Program-made: the position numbers and the translations under genes
Shown: piece after piece, positions 35,161-44,635 of the stretch
Layout: each line of letters starts with the position of its first letter
How positions within the stretch are numbered: the first letter of the stretch is position 1
DNA from: Acetobacter sacchari
GTDB taxonomy: Bacteria; Pseudomonadota; Alphaproteobacteria; Acetobacterales; Acetobacteraceae
DNA: 64,000 nt
Reading direction: 5' to 3'
Assembly: GCF_017377715.1 (NCBI RefSeq)
Contig: NZ_JAFVMF010000002.1
Span: forward strand, 186,001 to 250,000
Notes under the pieces: generated by a model
Database searches by the model: none
Told to the model about the DNA's origin: nothing
The model's input: only the letters and a program-made list of their open reading frames with translations

Positions 35161-38100
35161 ATGCGCGACGCTTCTTTTTTTGCTTTCGCCAGCAAAAGCC
35201 TTGCGCCCGCTTTCACACACGCCTTCAAGGGAGACGGCGACCTCTCCCCGTACGCTCATCTGCCATTTCTGGCCTGCCTGCTTCAGTCCCAGATTCCAAC
35301 GGAGGCGCTTTTCCTCGATTCGTCGCGCTCTTTGGCTGAGTGGACGACTGAATTCATCGTCGCCGAGAGTCTGCCCACCGCAGTTCACGCGACCGACGCT
35401 GCTGGAGAAACACCACCAAGCTGGGATAAGATCGCCCTTCTCCACATCGACGCGACGACGCCGGCCAGTCTTATTGAAGAACGGCTTGATCGTTGGATGC
35501 CCCGCCTCCGTGAAGACGGAGCGCTTTTGATCTACGGCGTCGAAACCCCGCGTGGCGCCGCATTGTGGCGCCGCCTGTCAGCCAAAAGCGCTTCCTTCTT
35601 GCTGACAGGAGGGCCGGGGCTTGGGCTGCTCGCGCCACGTTCGATACCGCCAGCGCTCACTTGCCTACTCGGAGCGCCCGGTCAACGGCTGAGCGACGAC
35701 GCGCTCACCCGCCTCAAATATCACTTCTCGGCTCTCGGCGAGACGGCGGCCAACCGAGCGGGACGCGATAGCGCGATGGCCGCGGCGCAGGCCCGGGAAA
35801 ACGCTGCGCGCGACACCCGCATACGATTGACTGAAATGACGGCAGCTTTGCGCACAAGCCAGGAACGTGAAGATGCCGCCAGCCGCCTCGAAGCGAAGCT
35901 TGCTGACGTCGAGGCGCGGCTAGCACGCAGTACAGAGGCGCTGGAGCGGACCAGACGTCGGGTTGCAGAGCAGCAGGAATTGCTAGAGGCAGCAAGAATC
36001 TGGATGGAACAGGCGTTCCCTCTCCTTACTTCCCAGAGCACCGCGACGGCCGAACTCTCCCGGCAATTATCTTCGCATGAAGAGGCGCTGACGGTGCTTC
36101 GCTCATTTCTTGAAGCTCCGACGGGACTGGTACGCCGCTTCGCCCGCGCCGTCCTGCACCCAGATTTCTCGCCCTTCGTACCCACGACGCCCGAACCACC
36201 GCGCCTCGCTTTGTGCGCGCCGCCACCCACCATACCCGCCTGGCGCGACGAGCCGCCTCCTCAAGAAATCACGTCGACGTCCCCTACTCAGGAAACGCTC
36301 GGCACCGAAATCCTGATCGAGGCCCCATCTCTGGCGCAACGCCTTATTCCAGCGAGCGCCCGTCAGCGTAACGTTCTGTTCGTCTCAGGCGAGCCGACGA
36401 CGCCCGGCACGATCTACAGATGCCAACGTAACGCCGCCGCCTGCGCTGCCGCCGGACACGTCACGCGGGTCTGCGATTGCGCCGCTGTCGGCCCTGACGA
36501 GGTGGCGTGGGCGGATGTGCTGATTTTATGGCGCGTCGTTTACAGCGAACACGTCAATATCCTTATTCGTCTTGCACACGAACGTGGCGCGATAGTGGTG
36601 TTCGACGTCGATGACCTCGTCTTCATTCCGGCGCTGGCCAATATTTCGGTAATCGACGGAATTCGAACGATCGGCGTCACTGAGTCTGAAACCAACAGTC
36701 TGTTCGCCGGGTTCGGGGTCACCCTCAACCGGTCTGACGCCTGCATCGGCACGACCGACACGCTCGCCCATCATATGCGGCGGCTGAAACCGCTGACCTA
36801 CACGCTTCCCAACATATTCGACCACTCTTGCCTGGCGAAAAGCCGCCTCGCCGTCCGCCATCGCGCCTGGGAGGGAGCGGACGGGCTGGTGCGTATCGGC
36901 TACGCGTCGGGCACCCGCACACATCAACGCGATTTCGCGCTGGTGGCCGACGTGCTGGCGCGCCTGCTGTACCAACGCCCCGAACTGCGGCTTGTGCTGT
37001 TCCGCGAGCCCGGCAATCACAAACCGATCCTGCTCATGGACGAGTTCCCCGCACTTGCGTCGGTCGCGGCGCAAATCGAATGGCGCGATACGGTGCCACT
37101 CGCGGATCTTCCGATGGAATTCGCCCGCTTCGATATTTCCATAGCCCCCCTTGAGACCGGCAACGTGTTCTGCGAGGCGAAAAGCGAGATAAAATTTCTC
37201 GAGGCGGCTCTCGCCGGGGTTCCTTCGATCGTCTCTCCAACCGCGCCGTATCGTGCGACCGTGGTCGAGGGCGTCACCGGGTTGATGGCCGACACGCCTG
37301 ACGAATGGGACCAGGCCCTACGGCGCCTGCTCGACGACGCGCCTCTTCGCTCGCGGATGGCGCGCGACGCGTTCAACCATCTGCTGTGGAATTTCGGCCC
37401 AGAGCGTCAGGCTCTCCTCTTCGAGACGATCATCATGTCATTGGGAGATGAAGTCGCAGCGGCGCGCGCCACCGAAACGATGCTGGCGCGCGGCTCATAC
37501 CGCAGCCGTAATCTGCCGGAAATTCCCGAAAGCCAGACGCTGTTCATCCATGATGCTCTGGGTGAAGCACAGGTGACGGTTCTGATCACATCCCATAACT
37601 ATGGCGATCTCATCGTTGAAGCCCTCGAATCAGTACGGGCGCAAACGATGCGAACACTCGACCTTATCGTGGTCGATGACGTGTCCGAAGACGATTCCGC
37701 CGCCGTCGTCCTGCAGTGGGCGCGCAGACACGCGGGCAGATTCAACCGCCTGCTCGTGCTTGCACCGTACCGTAATGTCGGCCTCGGCGGGGCGCGCAAC
37801 ATTGGCGTATCCGCTTCCGAAACGCCGTTCTTCCTGTCATTGGACGCGGATAACCGGCTGCTGCCGGACGCATGCGAGGCGCTGCTGGAAGCCTGCGTCG
37901 ACGCGGCTTACGCCTACCCGTCGATTCGAACTTTCGGGGAAGGACACTCGTCCAAAATCATGGGCGATCTGCCGTCACGGCCGCTTGGACTGGCGGGGGA
38001 GAACTACATCGACGCAATGGCTATGGTCGCCAAATGGGCCTGGGCCGCCGCTGGCGGTTATTACGTGAGCAGGGAGGCCATGGGGTGGGAGGATTTCGAC

Positions 38101-38295
38101 CTCTGGTGCTCACTGGCGGAAATGGGACTCCGAGGCGCGCGTCTAGCGCGCGTCGCCGCGGAATACCGCATGCATGACGCCTCAATGACCAGCTCCGTAA
38201 CCGAGCGGAGCGCGCACAAGGCGCGCGTCGTAGCCTATATCAAGGCCCGACATCCGTGGGTGGACGTGCACCACGAGGCCTTCGCTCGCGCATAA
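35161..38295 (+). CDS. Multidomain glycosyltransferase (1044 aa)
   Basis: ATG 35161 (MRDASFFAFASK) is taken; the frame is open from 35095 but no clear ribosome binding site is seen at either. Layout: N-terminal methyltransferase-like region (about 1-190) with HIDATTPASLIEERLDRWMP; a long coiled coil (about 195-310); a central GT-B-like domain (about 340-770) with FDVDDLVF and APLETGNVFCEAKSEIKFLEA; and a C-terminal GT-A family 2 domain (about 805-1044) with VTVLITSHNYGD, IVVDDVSEDD and the DxD-like LDADNR. The central domain is a paralogue of the first domain of the 917-aa enzyme. It probably makes a surface glycan; the acceptor is unknown. Confidence 0.85.
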   Translation: MRDASFFAFASKSLAPAFTHAFKGDGDLSPYAHLPFLACLLQSQIPTEALFLDSSRSLAEWTTEFIVAESLPTAVHATDAAGETPPSWDKIALLHIDATTPASLIEERLDRWMPRLREDGALLIYGVETPRGAALWRRLSAKSASFLLTGGPGLGLLAPRSIPPALTCLLGAPGQRLSDDALTRLKYHFSALGETAANRAGRDSAMAAAQARENAARDTRIRLTEMTAALRTSQEREDAASRLEAKLADVEARLARSTEALERTRRRVAEQQELLEAARIWMEQAFPLLTSQSTATAELSRQLSSHEEALTVLRSFLEAPTGLVRRFARAVLHPDFSPFVPTTPEPPRLALCAPPPTIPAWRDEPPPQEITSTSPTQETLGTEILIEAPSLAQRLIPASARQRNVLFVSGEPTTPGTIYRCQRNAAACAAAGHVTRVCDCAAVGPDEVAWADVLILWRVVYSEHVNILIRLAHERGAIVVFDVDDLVFIPALANISVIDGIRTIGVTESETNSLFAGFGVTLNRSDACIGTTDTLAHHMRRLKPLTYTLPNIFDHSCLAKSRLAVRHRAWEGADGLVRIGYASGTRTHQRDFALVADVLARLLYQRPELRLVLFREPGNHKPILLMDEFPALASVAAQIEWRDTVPLADLPMEFARFDISIAPLETGNVFCEAKSEIKFLEAALAGVPSIVSPTAPYRATVVEGVTGLMADTPDEWDQALRRLLDDAPLRSRMARDAFNHLLWNFGPERQALLFETIIMSLGDEVAAARATETMLARGSYRSRNLPEIPESQTLFIHDALGEAQVTVLITSHNYGDLIVEALESVRAQTMRTLDLIVVDDVSEDDSAAVVLQWARRHAGRFNRLLVLAPYRNVGLGGARNIGVSASETPFFLSLDADNRLLPDACEALLEACVDAAYAYPSIRTFGEGHSSKIMGDLPSRPLGLAGENYIDAMAMVAKWAWAAAGGYYVSREAMGWEDFDLWCSLAEMGLRGARLARVAAEYRMHDASMTSSVTERSAHKARVVAYIKARHPWVDVHHEAFARA

Positions 38296-38324
38296 TGGCC
38301 TCAGATCGACTCGCGAGGAGGCGC

Positions 38325-38714
38325 TTACGCAGCCTCTTCGCCACGCTCCCGCCGCCGTAGCAGCCTTGCAATAGAACGTTGGATGGCAAGGCGCTCCCCA
38401 ACATCGAGGCGCCGGTAAAGTCGCAGCAGGTCGACCTCGTCGATTGTCAATTCGACCGCCACGTCCTGCGTGGCCATGCCGTTCAGGAACACCTCCAGCG
38501 GAACGCCAAGAATCTCTGCAACCCGGGGTAGATGCTCGCGTACGCGACCGTCGCGATCGGTTTCCCAATGCGCAACAGCGCTACGCGACATGCCCAGCGC
38601 ATCGGCCAGATCGGCCTGCGTCAGTCCGGCATAAAGCCGCAAGGAGCGAATCCGCTGTCCTAGCGTCTCCTGACTGCCCAACTGGGCGGGAATGTCGGGT
38701 CCAGATGAATCCAT
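38325..38714 (-). CDS. XRE-family helix-turn-helix regulator
   Basis: 129 aa. Residues about 18-75 form a Cro/C1-type HTH: LGQRIRSLRLYAGLTQADLADALGMSRSAVAHWE. The C-terminal half is helical and rich in Arg and Leu (DLLRLYRRLDVGERLAIQRS), with no recognised sensor domain. It starts 45 bases after the gcvP stop on the same strand, so it may be read from the gcv operon, and is convergent with the large glycosyltransferase. Its targets are unknown. Confidence 0.85.
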   Translation of the reverse strand: MDSSGPDIPAQLGSQETLGQRIRSLRLYAGLTQADLADALGMSRSAVAHWETDRDGRVREHLPRVAEILGVPLEVFLNGMATQDVAVELTIDEVDLLRLYRRLDVGERLAIQRSIARLLRRRERGEEAA

Positions 38715-38759
38715 AGCTCAACGCCTCCTGTGGCAGGCGACTCCAAAACCGGAGTCCGC

Positions 38760-41627
38760 TTACCGGTACGCCGTCATATCAGGACATGTGCAGACAAGGT
38801 TACGATCGCCGTACACATTATCGATGCGGCCTATCGGAGGCCAGTACTTCACCGCTGGCGAAACTCCCGGCGGGAAGCACCCCTCGGCGCGTGCATAGCG
38901 GCGATCCCATTCGGCCGCGCCAAGATCGGCCGCCGTATGAGGCGCATGGCGCAGCGGTGAAGCAGCTACGTCCATCCGCCCTGCCTCAATGAGCGCGATC
39001 TCGGCGCGGATCGCCAACATAGCGTCGCAGAAGCGGTCGAGTTCCCGACGGCCTTCGGATTCCGTCGGCTCGATCATGAACGTGCCGGCCACCGGAAAAC
39101 TGACCGTCGGCGCATGAAAACCGAAATCGATCAGGCGCTTGGCGATGTCGTCCACCGTCACGCCGGTCGCATCCTTCAGGGGCCGCAGATCGACAATGCA
39201 CTCATGCGCCACACGCCCCTTCGACCCGCGATAGAGAATCGGATAGGCGCCTTCCAACCGCGAGACGATGTAATTCGAATTCAGAATCGCAAGCGTCGTG
39301 GCGCGCGCAAGCCCGTCATCGCCCATCAGGCGGATATACGCCCAGGAAATCGGCAGGATGGATGCGGAGCCGAAAGGCGCCGCCGACACGGCAGCCTCGC
39401 CCAGCGCCTCCGGACGGCCCGGCAGGAACGGAGCAAGATGCGCGCCGACGCCAATCGGCCCCATGCCGGGACCACCGCCGCCATGCGGAATGCAGAACGT
39501 CTTGTGCAGGTTGAAGTGGCTGACGTCCGCGCCGTAACGGCCCGGCTGCGCCAGACCGACCTGGGCGTTCATGTTCGCGCCGTCGAGATAGACCTGCCCC
39601 CCCGCGTCATGCACGAGCGCGCAGATCTCGCGCACCGCCTCCTCGAACACGCCATGAGTCGAGGGATAGGTGATCATGATCGCCGCAAGCTCGTTCGCGT
39701 GCTGCGCGATGCGCGCCTTCAGGTCGTCGATGTCGACATTGCCGTTCTCATCGCACTTCACGACGACGACCTTCATGCCGACCATCTGCGCCGAAGCCGG
39801 GTTGGTGCCGTGCGCCGACGCCGGGATCAGGCAGACATCGCGCTGCGTCTGGCCGCGTGAACGGTGCCAGCCGCGAATCGCCAGAAGCCCCGCGTATTCG
39901 CCCTGCGCGCCCGAATTTGGTTGCAGCGACACGGCGTCATAGCCGCTGATCGCACAGAGCCAATTTTCAAGATCCGCGAACAGGGCCGTGTAGCCCTTCG
40001 TCTGCTCGGCGGGTGCGAAGGGGTGGATGTCCGAGAAGCCCGGCCATGTGATCGGCGTCATCTCCACGGTCGCGTTCAGCTTCATGGTGCAGGAGCCGAG
40101 CGGGATCATCGTGCGGTCGAGCGCCAGATCCTTGTCCGCCAGACGGCGGATATACCGCAGCATCTCCGTCTCGGAACGATGCGTGTTGAATACGTCCTGC
40201 GTCATGAACGGCGTCTCGCGACGCAGCGCCTCGGGCACGCCTTTCGACAGGCCAGATTCGACTGAAATTTTCGACAGCAGATCATTCGCGCCGCCGAAGC
40301 ACGCCCAGACAGCCTCGACAGTCTCGGGAGTAGAAGTCTCGTCGAGGCTCAGGCCGATACGCCCGGCGCCCACGCGACGGAAATTCATGCCTGCGGCAAC
40401 GGCTCGCGCATGAACGCGCTCCGCTTCATCAGCGGCAAGCGTCACCGTGATCGTGTCGAAGACGCTGTCCGTTTCCACCGTCAGCGACAACGCGCGCAGG
40501 CCGTCAGCCAAAGCCGCCGTCAGCCCGGCGATACGACGAGCGATGGCGATCAGGCCTTCCGCGCCGTGATACACCGCATACATGCTGGCGAGCACAGCCA
40601 GCAGAACCTGCGCCGTGCAGATATTGGACGTGGCTTTCTCGCGGCGGATATGCTGCTCACGCGTCTGCAGGGCGAGGCGAAGCGCCTGCCGACCGCCGCT
40701 GTCGACGGAAACGCCGACCAGACGGCCCGGCATGTTACGCTTGTACTCGTCGCGAACCGCCATATAGGCTGCGTGCGGACCGCCGAATCCCATCGGCACG
40801 CCGAAACGCTGCATCGATCCGACCGCGATGTCTGCACCGAGCGCGCCAGGCGACGCCAGAACGGTCAGGGCCAGCGGATCCGCCGCCATGACAGCGACTG
40901 CGCCCGCGTCGCGCAGAGCCACGATCGCGGCGCGCGGGTCGCGAACTGCGCCCGAGCTGCCCGGATAGGAGAACAACGCGCCGAAAACGGCGTCTGCCCG
41001 CAGGTCAACAGCCGGATCGCCGTAAACCAGTTCGATCCCGATTGGCTCGGCGCGCGTGCGCAAAACGGCGATGGTCTGGGGATGCGTGTCGGCGTCGACG
41101 AAGAACGCCGCGCTCCTGTTCTTCGCCACACGCCGCGCCAGCGTCATCGCTTCCGCCGCCGCCGTCGCCTCATCAAGGAGGGATGCGTTCGCAACGTCCA
41201 GCCCGGTCAGCTCAGTGATCAACGTCTGGTAGTTCAGCAGGGCCTCCAGACGGCCCTGACTGATCTCCGGTTGATACGGCGTATAAGCCGTATACCAGGC
41301 AGGATTTTCCAGAATATTGCGCTGGATAACCCCAGGCAGAACCGTTCCGTAGTAGCCCTGTCCGATCAGGGAGGTCATCACGACGTTGTCGTCCGCGATC
41401 TCCCGCAGACGCTTCAGAACCGCGACTTCCGACCAGCCAGCGCCAATGCCCATCGGCGCGCTGGCGCGGATGGACGCCGGGATCGTCTCGTCAAGAAGCG
41501 CTGCTTCGCTGCCGAGACCCAAGGCCTCGAGCATGGACGTGATTTCCGCCTCTCTCGGGCCGATGTGCCGGGAAGCGAAGGCGTCGGCTGACGGACGAAG
41601 GCTGGACCAGGGGCTCTGGGCGGTCAC
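38760..41627 (-). CDS. gcvP: Glycine dehydrogenase (decarboxylating), P-protein
   Basis: 955 aa, the full length of the single-chain P-protein. Decarboxylates glycine and passes the aminomethyl group to lipoyl-GcvH. The PLP Lys lies near residue 697 in [18 protein letters not shown]. The start [18 protein letters not shown] and [38 protein letters not shown] are family hallmarks. The GTG at 41627 is chosen because AAGGA lies eight bases upstream; the frame above it is not conserved. Third gene of gcvT-gcvH-gcvP. Confidence 0.97.
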   Translation of the reverse strand: MTAQSPWSSLRPSADAFASRHIGPREAEITSMLEALGLGSEAALLDETIPASIRASAPMGIGAGWSEVAVLKRLREIADDNVVMTSLIGQGYYGTVLPGVIQRNILENPAWYTAYTPYQPEISQGRLEALLNYQTLITELTGLDVANASLLDEATAAAEAMTLARRVAKNRSAAFFVDADTHPQTIAVLRTRAEPIGIELVYGDPAVDLRADAVFGALFSYPGSSGAVRDPRAAIVALRDAGAVAVMAADPLALTVLASPGALGADIAVGSMQRFGVPMGFGGPHAAYMAVRDEYKRNMPGRLVGVSVDSGGRQALRLALQTREQHIRREKATSNICTAQVLLAVLASMYAVYHGAEGLIAIARRIAGLTAALADGLRALSLTVETDSVFDTITVTLAADEAERVHARAVAAGMNFRRVGAGRIGLSLDETSTPETVEAVWACFGGANDLLSKISVESGLSKGVPEALRRETPFMTQDVFNTHRSETEMLRYIRRLADKDLALDRTMIPLGSCTMKLNATVEMTPITWPGFSDIHPFAPAEQTKGYTALFADLENWLCAISGYDAVSLQPNSGAQGEYAGLLAIRGWHRSRGQTQRDVCLIPASAHGTNPASAQMVGMKVVVVKCDENGNVDIDDLKARIAQHANELAAIMITYPSTHGVFEEAVREICALVHDAGGQVYLDGANMNAQVGLAQPGRYGADVSHFNLHKTFCIPHGGGGPGMGPIGVGAHLAPFLPGRPEALGEAAVSAAPFGSASILPISWAYIRLMGDDGLARATTLAILNSNYIVSRLEGAYPILYRGSKGRVAHECIVDLRPLKDATGVTVDDIAKRLIDFGFHAPTVSFPVAGTFMIEPTESEGRRELDRFCDAMLAIRAEIALIEAGRMDVAASPLRHAPHTAADLGAAEWDRRYARAEGCFPPGVSPAVKYWPPIGRIDNVYGDRNLVCTCPDMTAYR

Positions 41628-41792
41628 GATGACAATCCTTGTGAGATGAGGCGATGTGAAGCGAAGGGGCGCAGACGACGCGACGGGGAGCGTCGTCACA
41701 AACAGGACGGGCGGACGCATGCGCAACGGCAGGACCGCGTCACCCTGAACTGCTGATCTGTAGCGCGGCCCGCAGAACGAACCGCCAGTCCG

Positions 41793-42155
41793 TCAGCCGA
41801 TCAGAGCCTTGTAAGCTTCGGCGTCGAGCAAGCCGTCGAGTTGCGAAGCGTCCGTGATGCGCAGAGTGAACATCCAGCCATCCGCCTCAGGCGCCGAATT
41901 GATCAGCGACGGATCGTCGGCGAGCGAGGGATTCGCATCCACCACCTCTCCGTCCACCGGCGCGTATATGTCCGACGCCGCCTTCACAGACTCAACGACC
42001 GCAGCCGAATCGCCCTGTTTGATCGCGCCCTGCGCGGTCACTTCGAAGAAGACGATTTCGCCCAGCTCTTCGGCCGCGTGAGCGGTGATCCCGACGGTCG
42101 CGACGTCGCCGTCGACGCGGAGCCATTCGTGTTCCTTCGTGTAGTACGTGGTCAT
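41793..42155 (-). CDS. gcvH: Glycine cleavage system H protein
   Basis: 120 aa. Carries the lipoyl arm that shuttles the aminomethyl group between P, T and L proteins. The lipoylation Lys is in VVESVKAASDIYAPVDGEV. The start MTTYYTKEHEWLRVDGD at 42155 has GAAGAGG upstream. Located between gcvT (60 bp) and gcvP (165 bp). Confidence 0.97.
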   Translation of the reverse strand: MTTYYTKEHEWLRVDGDVATVGITAHAAEELGEIVFFEVTAQGAIKQGDSAAVVESVKAASDIYAPVDGEVVDANPSLADDPSLINSAPEADGWMFTLRITDASQLDGLLDAEAYKALIG

Positions 42156-42215
42156 GCACGCCTCTTCATTACGATTTTGAAACATTTATCACCGTGCCCG
42201 ACGGGCGCGTGATCT

Positions 42216-43349
42216 TCAACGCTTGAAACCCGGAGGAACGAACGGCATGGCCGCAACCGTCACAGGCGTTCGGCGCCCGCGCAATTCGGCGAAAATCGCC
42301 GAACCCGTCTGCGCATACGGCGTGGCCACATATCCCATGGCCACTGGAGCCTGAAGAGTCGGACCAAAAGCGCCTGACGTCACAACGCCGATCGGCTCTC
42401 CGCCCTCGACCTCAGCGAACAGCGGCGCGCCGCCCCTGATCGGGGCGCGGCCCTCGACCAGAAGCCCGACCCTGCGGCGCGGCGCGCCTTCGGCGAACTG
42501 CCGCTGGATGACGTCGCTGCCGGGAAAACCGCCTGCACGGCCGCCGTCCGCACGACGGATTTTCTGGATCGCCCACTCAAGAGCCCCTTCAACGGGCGTC
42601 GTGGTCTCGTCGAGGTCTGATCCGTACAGGCACAAACCCGACTCCAGGCGCAGACTATCGCGCGCGCCAAGGCCGATCGGCGCGACCTCCGGCTGCTTCA
42701 GCAGCGCGCGAGCCACCCGCTCTACATCCGCGTCATTGACGCTGATCTCGAAGCCATCTTCGCCGGTGTAACCCGAACGCGACACGATCACGTCCAGACC
42801 GTCGAAATCGGTCTGGATCACGTCCATGAACTTCATATCCGCAACAGCGGGCGCGAAACGGGCCAGAGCCTGTTCCGCCTCCGGTCCCTGCAGGGCGATC
42901 AGCGCACGGCGGTCCATCGGCTCGACCTCGCAGGTCGGCGACAGGACGGACTGGAACAGCGCAGTGTCCGCAGCCTTGCAGGCGGCGTTCACCACGATCA
43001 GGAACCGGTCGCCCAGATTGGCGATCATCAGATCGTCGAGAATTCCACCCTTGTCGTTCGTCAGGAACCCATAGCGCTGCCGCCCCGGCTTCAGACCGAC
43101 GACGTCGACGGGCACGATCGTCTCGATCGCGCGGGCCGCCGACGCCATGTCGCCGTCAAGCGGGCGAACCGAGACCTGCCCCATATGGGACACATCGAAC
43201 AGTCCGGCTTTGGCGCGGGTGTGAAGATGCTCGGCCATGATGCCGGCCGGGTATTGCAGCGGCATCGCATAACCCGCGAAGGGCACGATACGCGCTCCAA
43301 GTTCCTTGTGCAGCGCGAGGAGCGGCGTCTCCAGCATCGCCTCGCTCAT
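42216..43349 (-). CDS. gcvT: Aminomethyltransferase, glycine cleavage T protein
   Basis: 377 aa. Transfers the methylene group from aminomethyl-GcvH to tetrahydrofolate and releases ammonia. Seen: LHKELGARIVPFAGYAMPLQYPAGIMAEH, GLFDVSHMGQV, SRSGYTGEDGFEISV and LGARDSLRLESGLCLYGSDLDETTTPVE. The ATG at 43349 lacks its own strong ribosome binding site and overlaps by four bases the end of an 18-codon leader ORF that has one. An ATG four codons later is another possible start. First gene of the operon, downstream of a tandem glycine riboswitch. Confidence 0.96.
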   Translation of the reverse strand: MSEAMLETPLLALHKELGARIVPFAGYAMPLQYPAGIMAEHLHTRAKAGLFDVSHMGQVSVRPLDGDMASAARAIETIVPVDVVGLKPGRQRYGFLTNDKGGILDDLMIANLGDRFLIVVNAACKAADTALFQSVLSPTCEVEPMDRRALIALQGPEAEQALARFAPAVADMKFMDVIQTDFDGLDVIVSRSGYTGEDGFEISVNDADVERVARALLKQPEVAPIGLGARDSLRLESGLCLYGSDLDETTTPVEGALEWAIQKIRRADGGRAGGFPGSDVIQRQFAEGAPRRRVGLLVEGRAPIRGGAPLFAEVEGGEPIGVVTSGAFGPTLQAPVAMGYVATPYAQTGSAIFAELRGRRTPVTVAAMPFVPPGFKR

Positions 43350-43402
43350 GACGAGAGCCGACAGAGGACGAGGAACGGGAACGCAGGCGTAAAAGAAAAC
43401 AT
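43346..43402 (-). CDS. 18-codon leader ORF coupled to gcvT
   Basis: ATG 43402 is preceded by GGGAGG at seven bases, the best ribosome binding site in the leader. It encodes MFSFTPAFPFLVLCRLSS, a hydrophobic peptide, and ends TGA, overlapping the gcvT ATG as ATGA. The reading frame differs from gcvT. It may couple gcvT translation to ribosome loading after the riboswitch. No homologue is known to me. Confidence 0.55.
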   Translation of the reverse strand: MFSFTPAFPFLVLCRLSS

Positions 43403-43417
43403 CGGCACACCTCCCGA

Positions 43418-43435
43418 ACCCGGCGTGAGCCGGGT
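43418..43435 (-). promoter_or_regulatory. Hairpin next to the leader ribosome binding site
   Basis: ACCCGGC and GCCGGGT form a 7-bp stem with a 4-nt loop directly upstream of the GGGAGG site. It is a likely part of the riboswitch expression platform. Confidence 0.5.
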
Positions 43436-43448
43436 CAGTTATGCGCCC

Positions 43449-43603
43449 CTTCTGTCCGTTTGCCTGAGATCGCTATCCCGTCGGCGGACGCGTGCCGCGT
43501 CACTCTCCAGAAGTCAGTGTCATAGGGTCCGTTAGCCTGAGAGATTCCGGGGCGGTTGCTCCTTCGGCGTCGGGCCTTGCAGCCCGAACTCTCCCTCTAT
43601 GAC
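43449..43603 (-). promoter_or_regulatory. Tandem glycine riboswitch
   Basis: Two glycine aptamers on the minus strand. Aptamer 1 spans 43603-43519: outer stem GTCATAG/CTATGAC, then GGGAGAG, CCGAAGGAGCAA and TCTCAGGCTAACGGAC. Aptamer 2 spans 43513-43449: outer stem CTTCTG/CAGAAG, then GGAGAG and TCTCAGGCAAACGGACAGAA. Only five bases separate them. Glycine binding is expected to turn on gcvT-gcvH-gcvP. Confidence 0.95.
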
Positions 43604-43692
43604 GCCGCAGATGTCGCATTCGACCATTGCGAAGTCAAACGAAATCGACGCATCCGAACGCCCTGCGCGACACACGTCGCACAGGGGCGCCA

Positions 43693-44565
43693 TCAGTCGT
43701 TCGAAGCCGGCAAATTCGCCGCAATATACGGCGGCAGGTTGAACGACCCGACATGGATCTCGGGCGTCCAGTACTGCGTCTTACCCAGAAGCCCGGCCTC
43801 GCGCGCACGTTCCCGCACGACCCCGACATCCTGCCTCGCCGGGTTGCCGCCCTTCGAAGCGACGCCAAGCGTCATGAACCCGCCGACATAGGTCGGGACC
43901 GCAGCGACATACGCCGACACGGTTGAAAAAAAACGCGCGCGGCGCAGGCTGGTCTCGCGCAGTTCGTCAGCCTGCATGAACGGCACGCCACACTGGTTAA
44001 CGATCAGACCCTGTGGCCCGAGGATCCGCGCGCAGTGCTGATAGAACGCATCGGTGAACAGCACCTCGCCCACGCCGATCGGGTCGGTGCTGTCGACGAT
44101 GATCACATCGAACGACTCATCCGCAGCTTTCGCCACATACTCGATTCCGTCGCCAACGATGACATCGGCGCGCGGATCGTTCCACGCAGCGCCCGCGATC
44201 TTCGGAAGATATGTTTTGGAAAGTTCGATGACGTCTCCGTCGATCTCGACCATAACAGCCTTCTCGACGCCTGGATGCTCCAGAACCCGACGCAGCACGC
44301 CGCCGTCGCCAGCCCCGATGATCAGCACGCGCTTCGCAGCGCCGTGCGTCAGCAGCGGCACGTGGGTCAGCATCTCCTGATAAACGAACTCGTCCCGTTC
44401 TGTAATCTGAATGGCGCCGTCCAGCACCAGAACCCGACCGTGCGACTCACTTTCGAAAATTACTATATCCTGAAAGTCGCTTTTCTTGCGGACCAATTCC
44501 CGATCAACCCGGAACCTTTGTCCCCACGCCGAGTACAGCTCTTCATTCAGCCATTCGGTCGACAT
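43693..44565 (-). CDS. speE: Spermidine synthase
   Basis: 290 aa. Transfers the aminopropyl group from decarboxylated SAM to putrescine. Start MSTEWLNEELYSAWGQRF; ligand motif RVLIIGAGDGGVLRRVLEHPGVEKAVMVEID, catalytic Asp in VIIVDSTDPIG, and GVPFMQADELRE. ATG 44565 has GGGGAT upstream. It lies directly after an intrinsic terminator that separates it from speD. Confidence 0.96.
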   Translation of the reverse strand: MSTEWLNEELYSAWGQRFRVDRELVRKKSDFQDIVIFESESHGRVLVLDGAIQITERDEFVYQEMLTHVPLLTHGAAKRVLIIGAGDGGVLRRVLEHPGVEKAVMVEIDGDVIELSKTYLPKIAGAAWNDPRADVIVGDGIEYVAKAADESFDVIIVDSTDPIGVGEVLFTDAFYQHCARILGPQGLIVNQCGVPFMQADELRETSLRRARFFSTVSAYVAAVPTYVGGFMTLGVASKGGNPARQDVGVVRERAREAGLLGKTQYWTPEIHVGSFNLPPYIAANLPASND

Positions 44566-44576
44566 CGCGTATCCCC

Positions 44577-44607
44577 ATATAAAAGAGGCCGGGACTTGCC
44601 CGGCCTC
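44577..44607 (-). terminator. Intrinsic terminator between speD and speE
   Basis: GAGGCCGGG (44585-44593) and CCCGGCCTC (44599-44607) form a perfect 9-bp GC-rich stem with a 5-nt loop, followed on the minus strand by TTTTATA. Only about a dozen bases then remain before the speE start, so read-through must supply speE unless a promoter overlaps. Confidence 0.9.
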
Positions 44608-44635
44608 GTTCATTACACTTCAGAGCACCCTGAAA

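Noticed and set aside
40410-41591. 393-codon plus-strand open frame over gcvP
   Set aside because: Shadow of the gcvP gene.
43156-43410. 84-codon minus-strand frame overlapping gcvT from the same leader
   Set aside because: Its body is an out-of-frame reading of gcvT; the short frame from ATG 43402 fits the ribosome binding site and gcvT overlap better.
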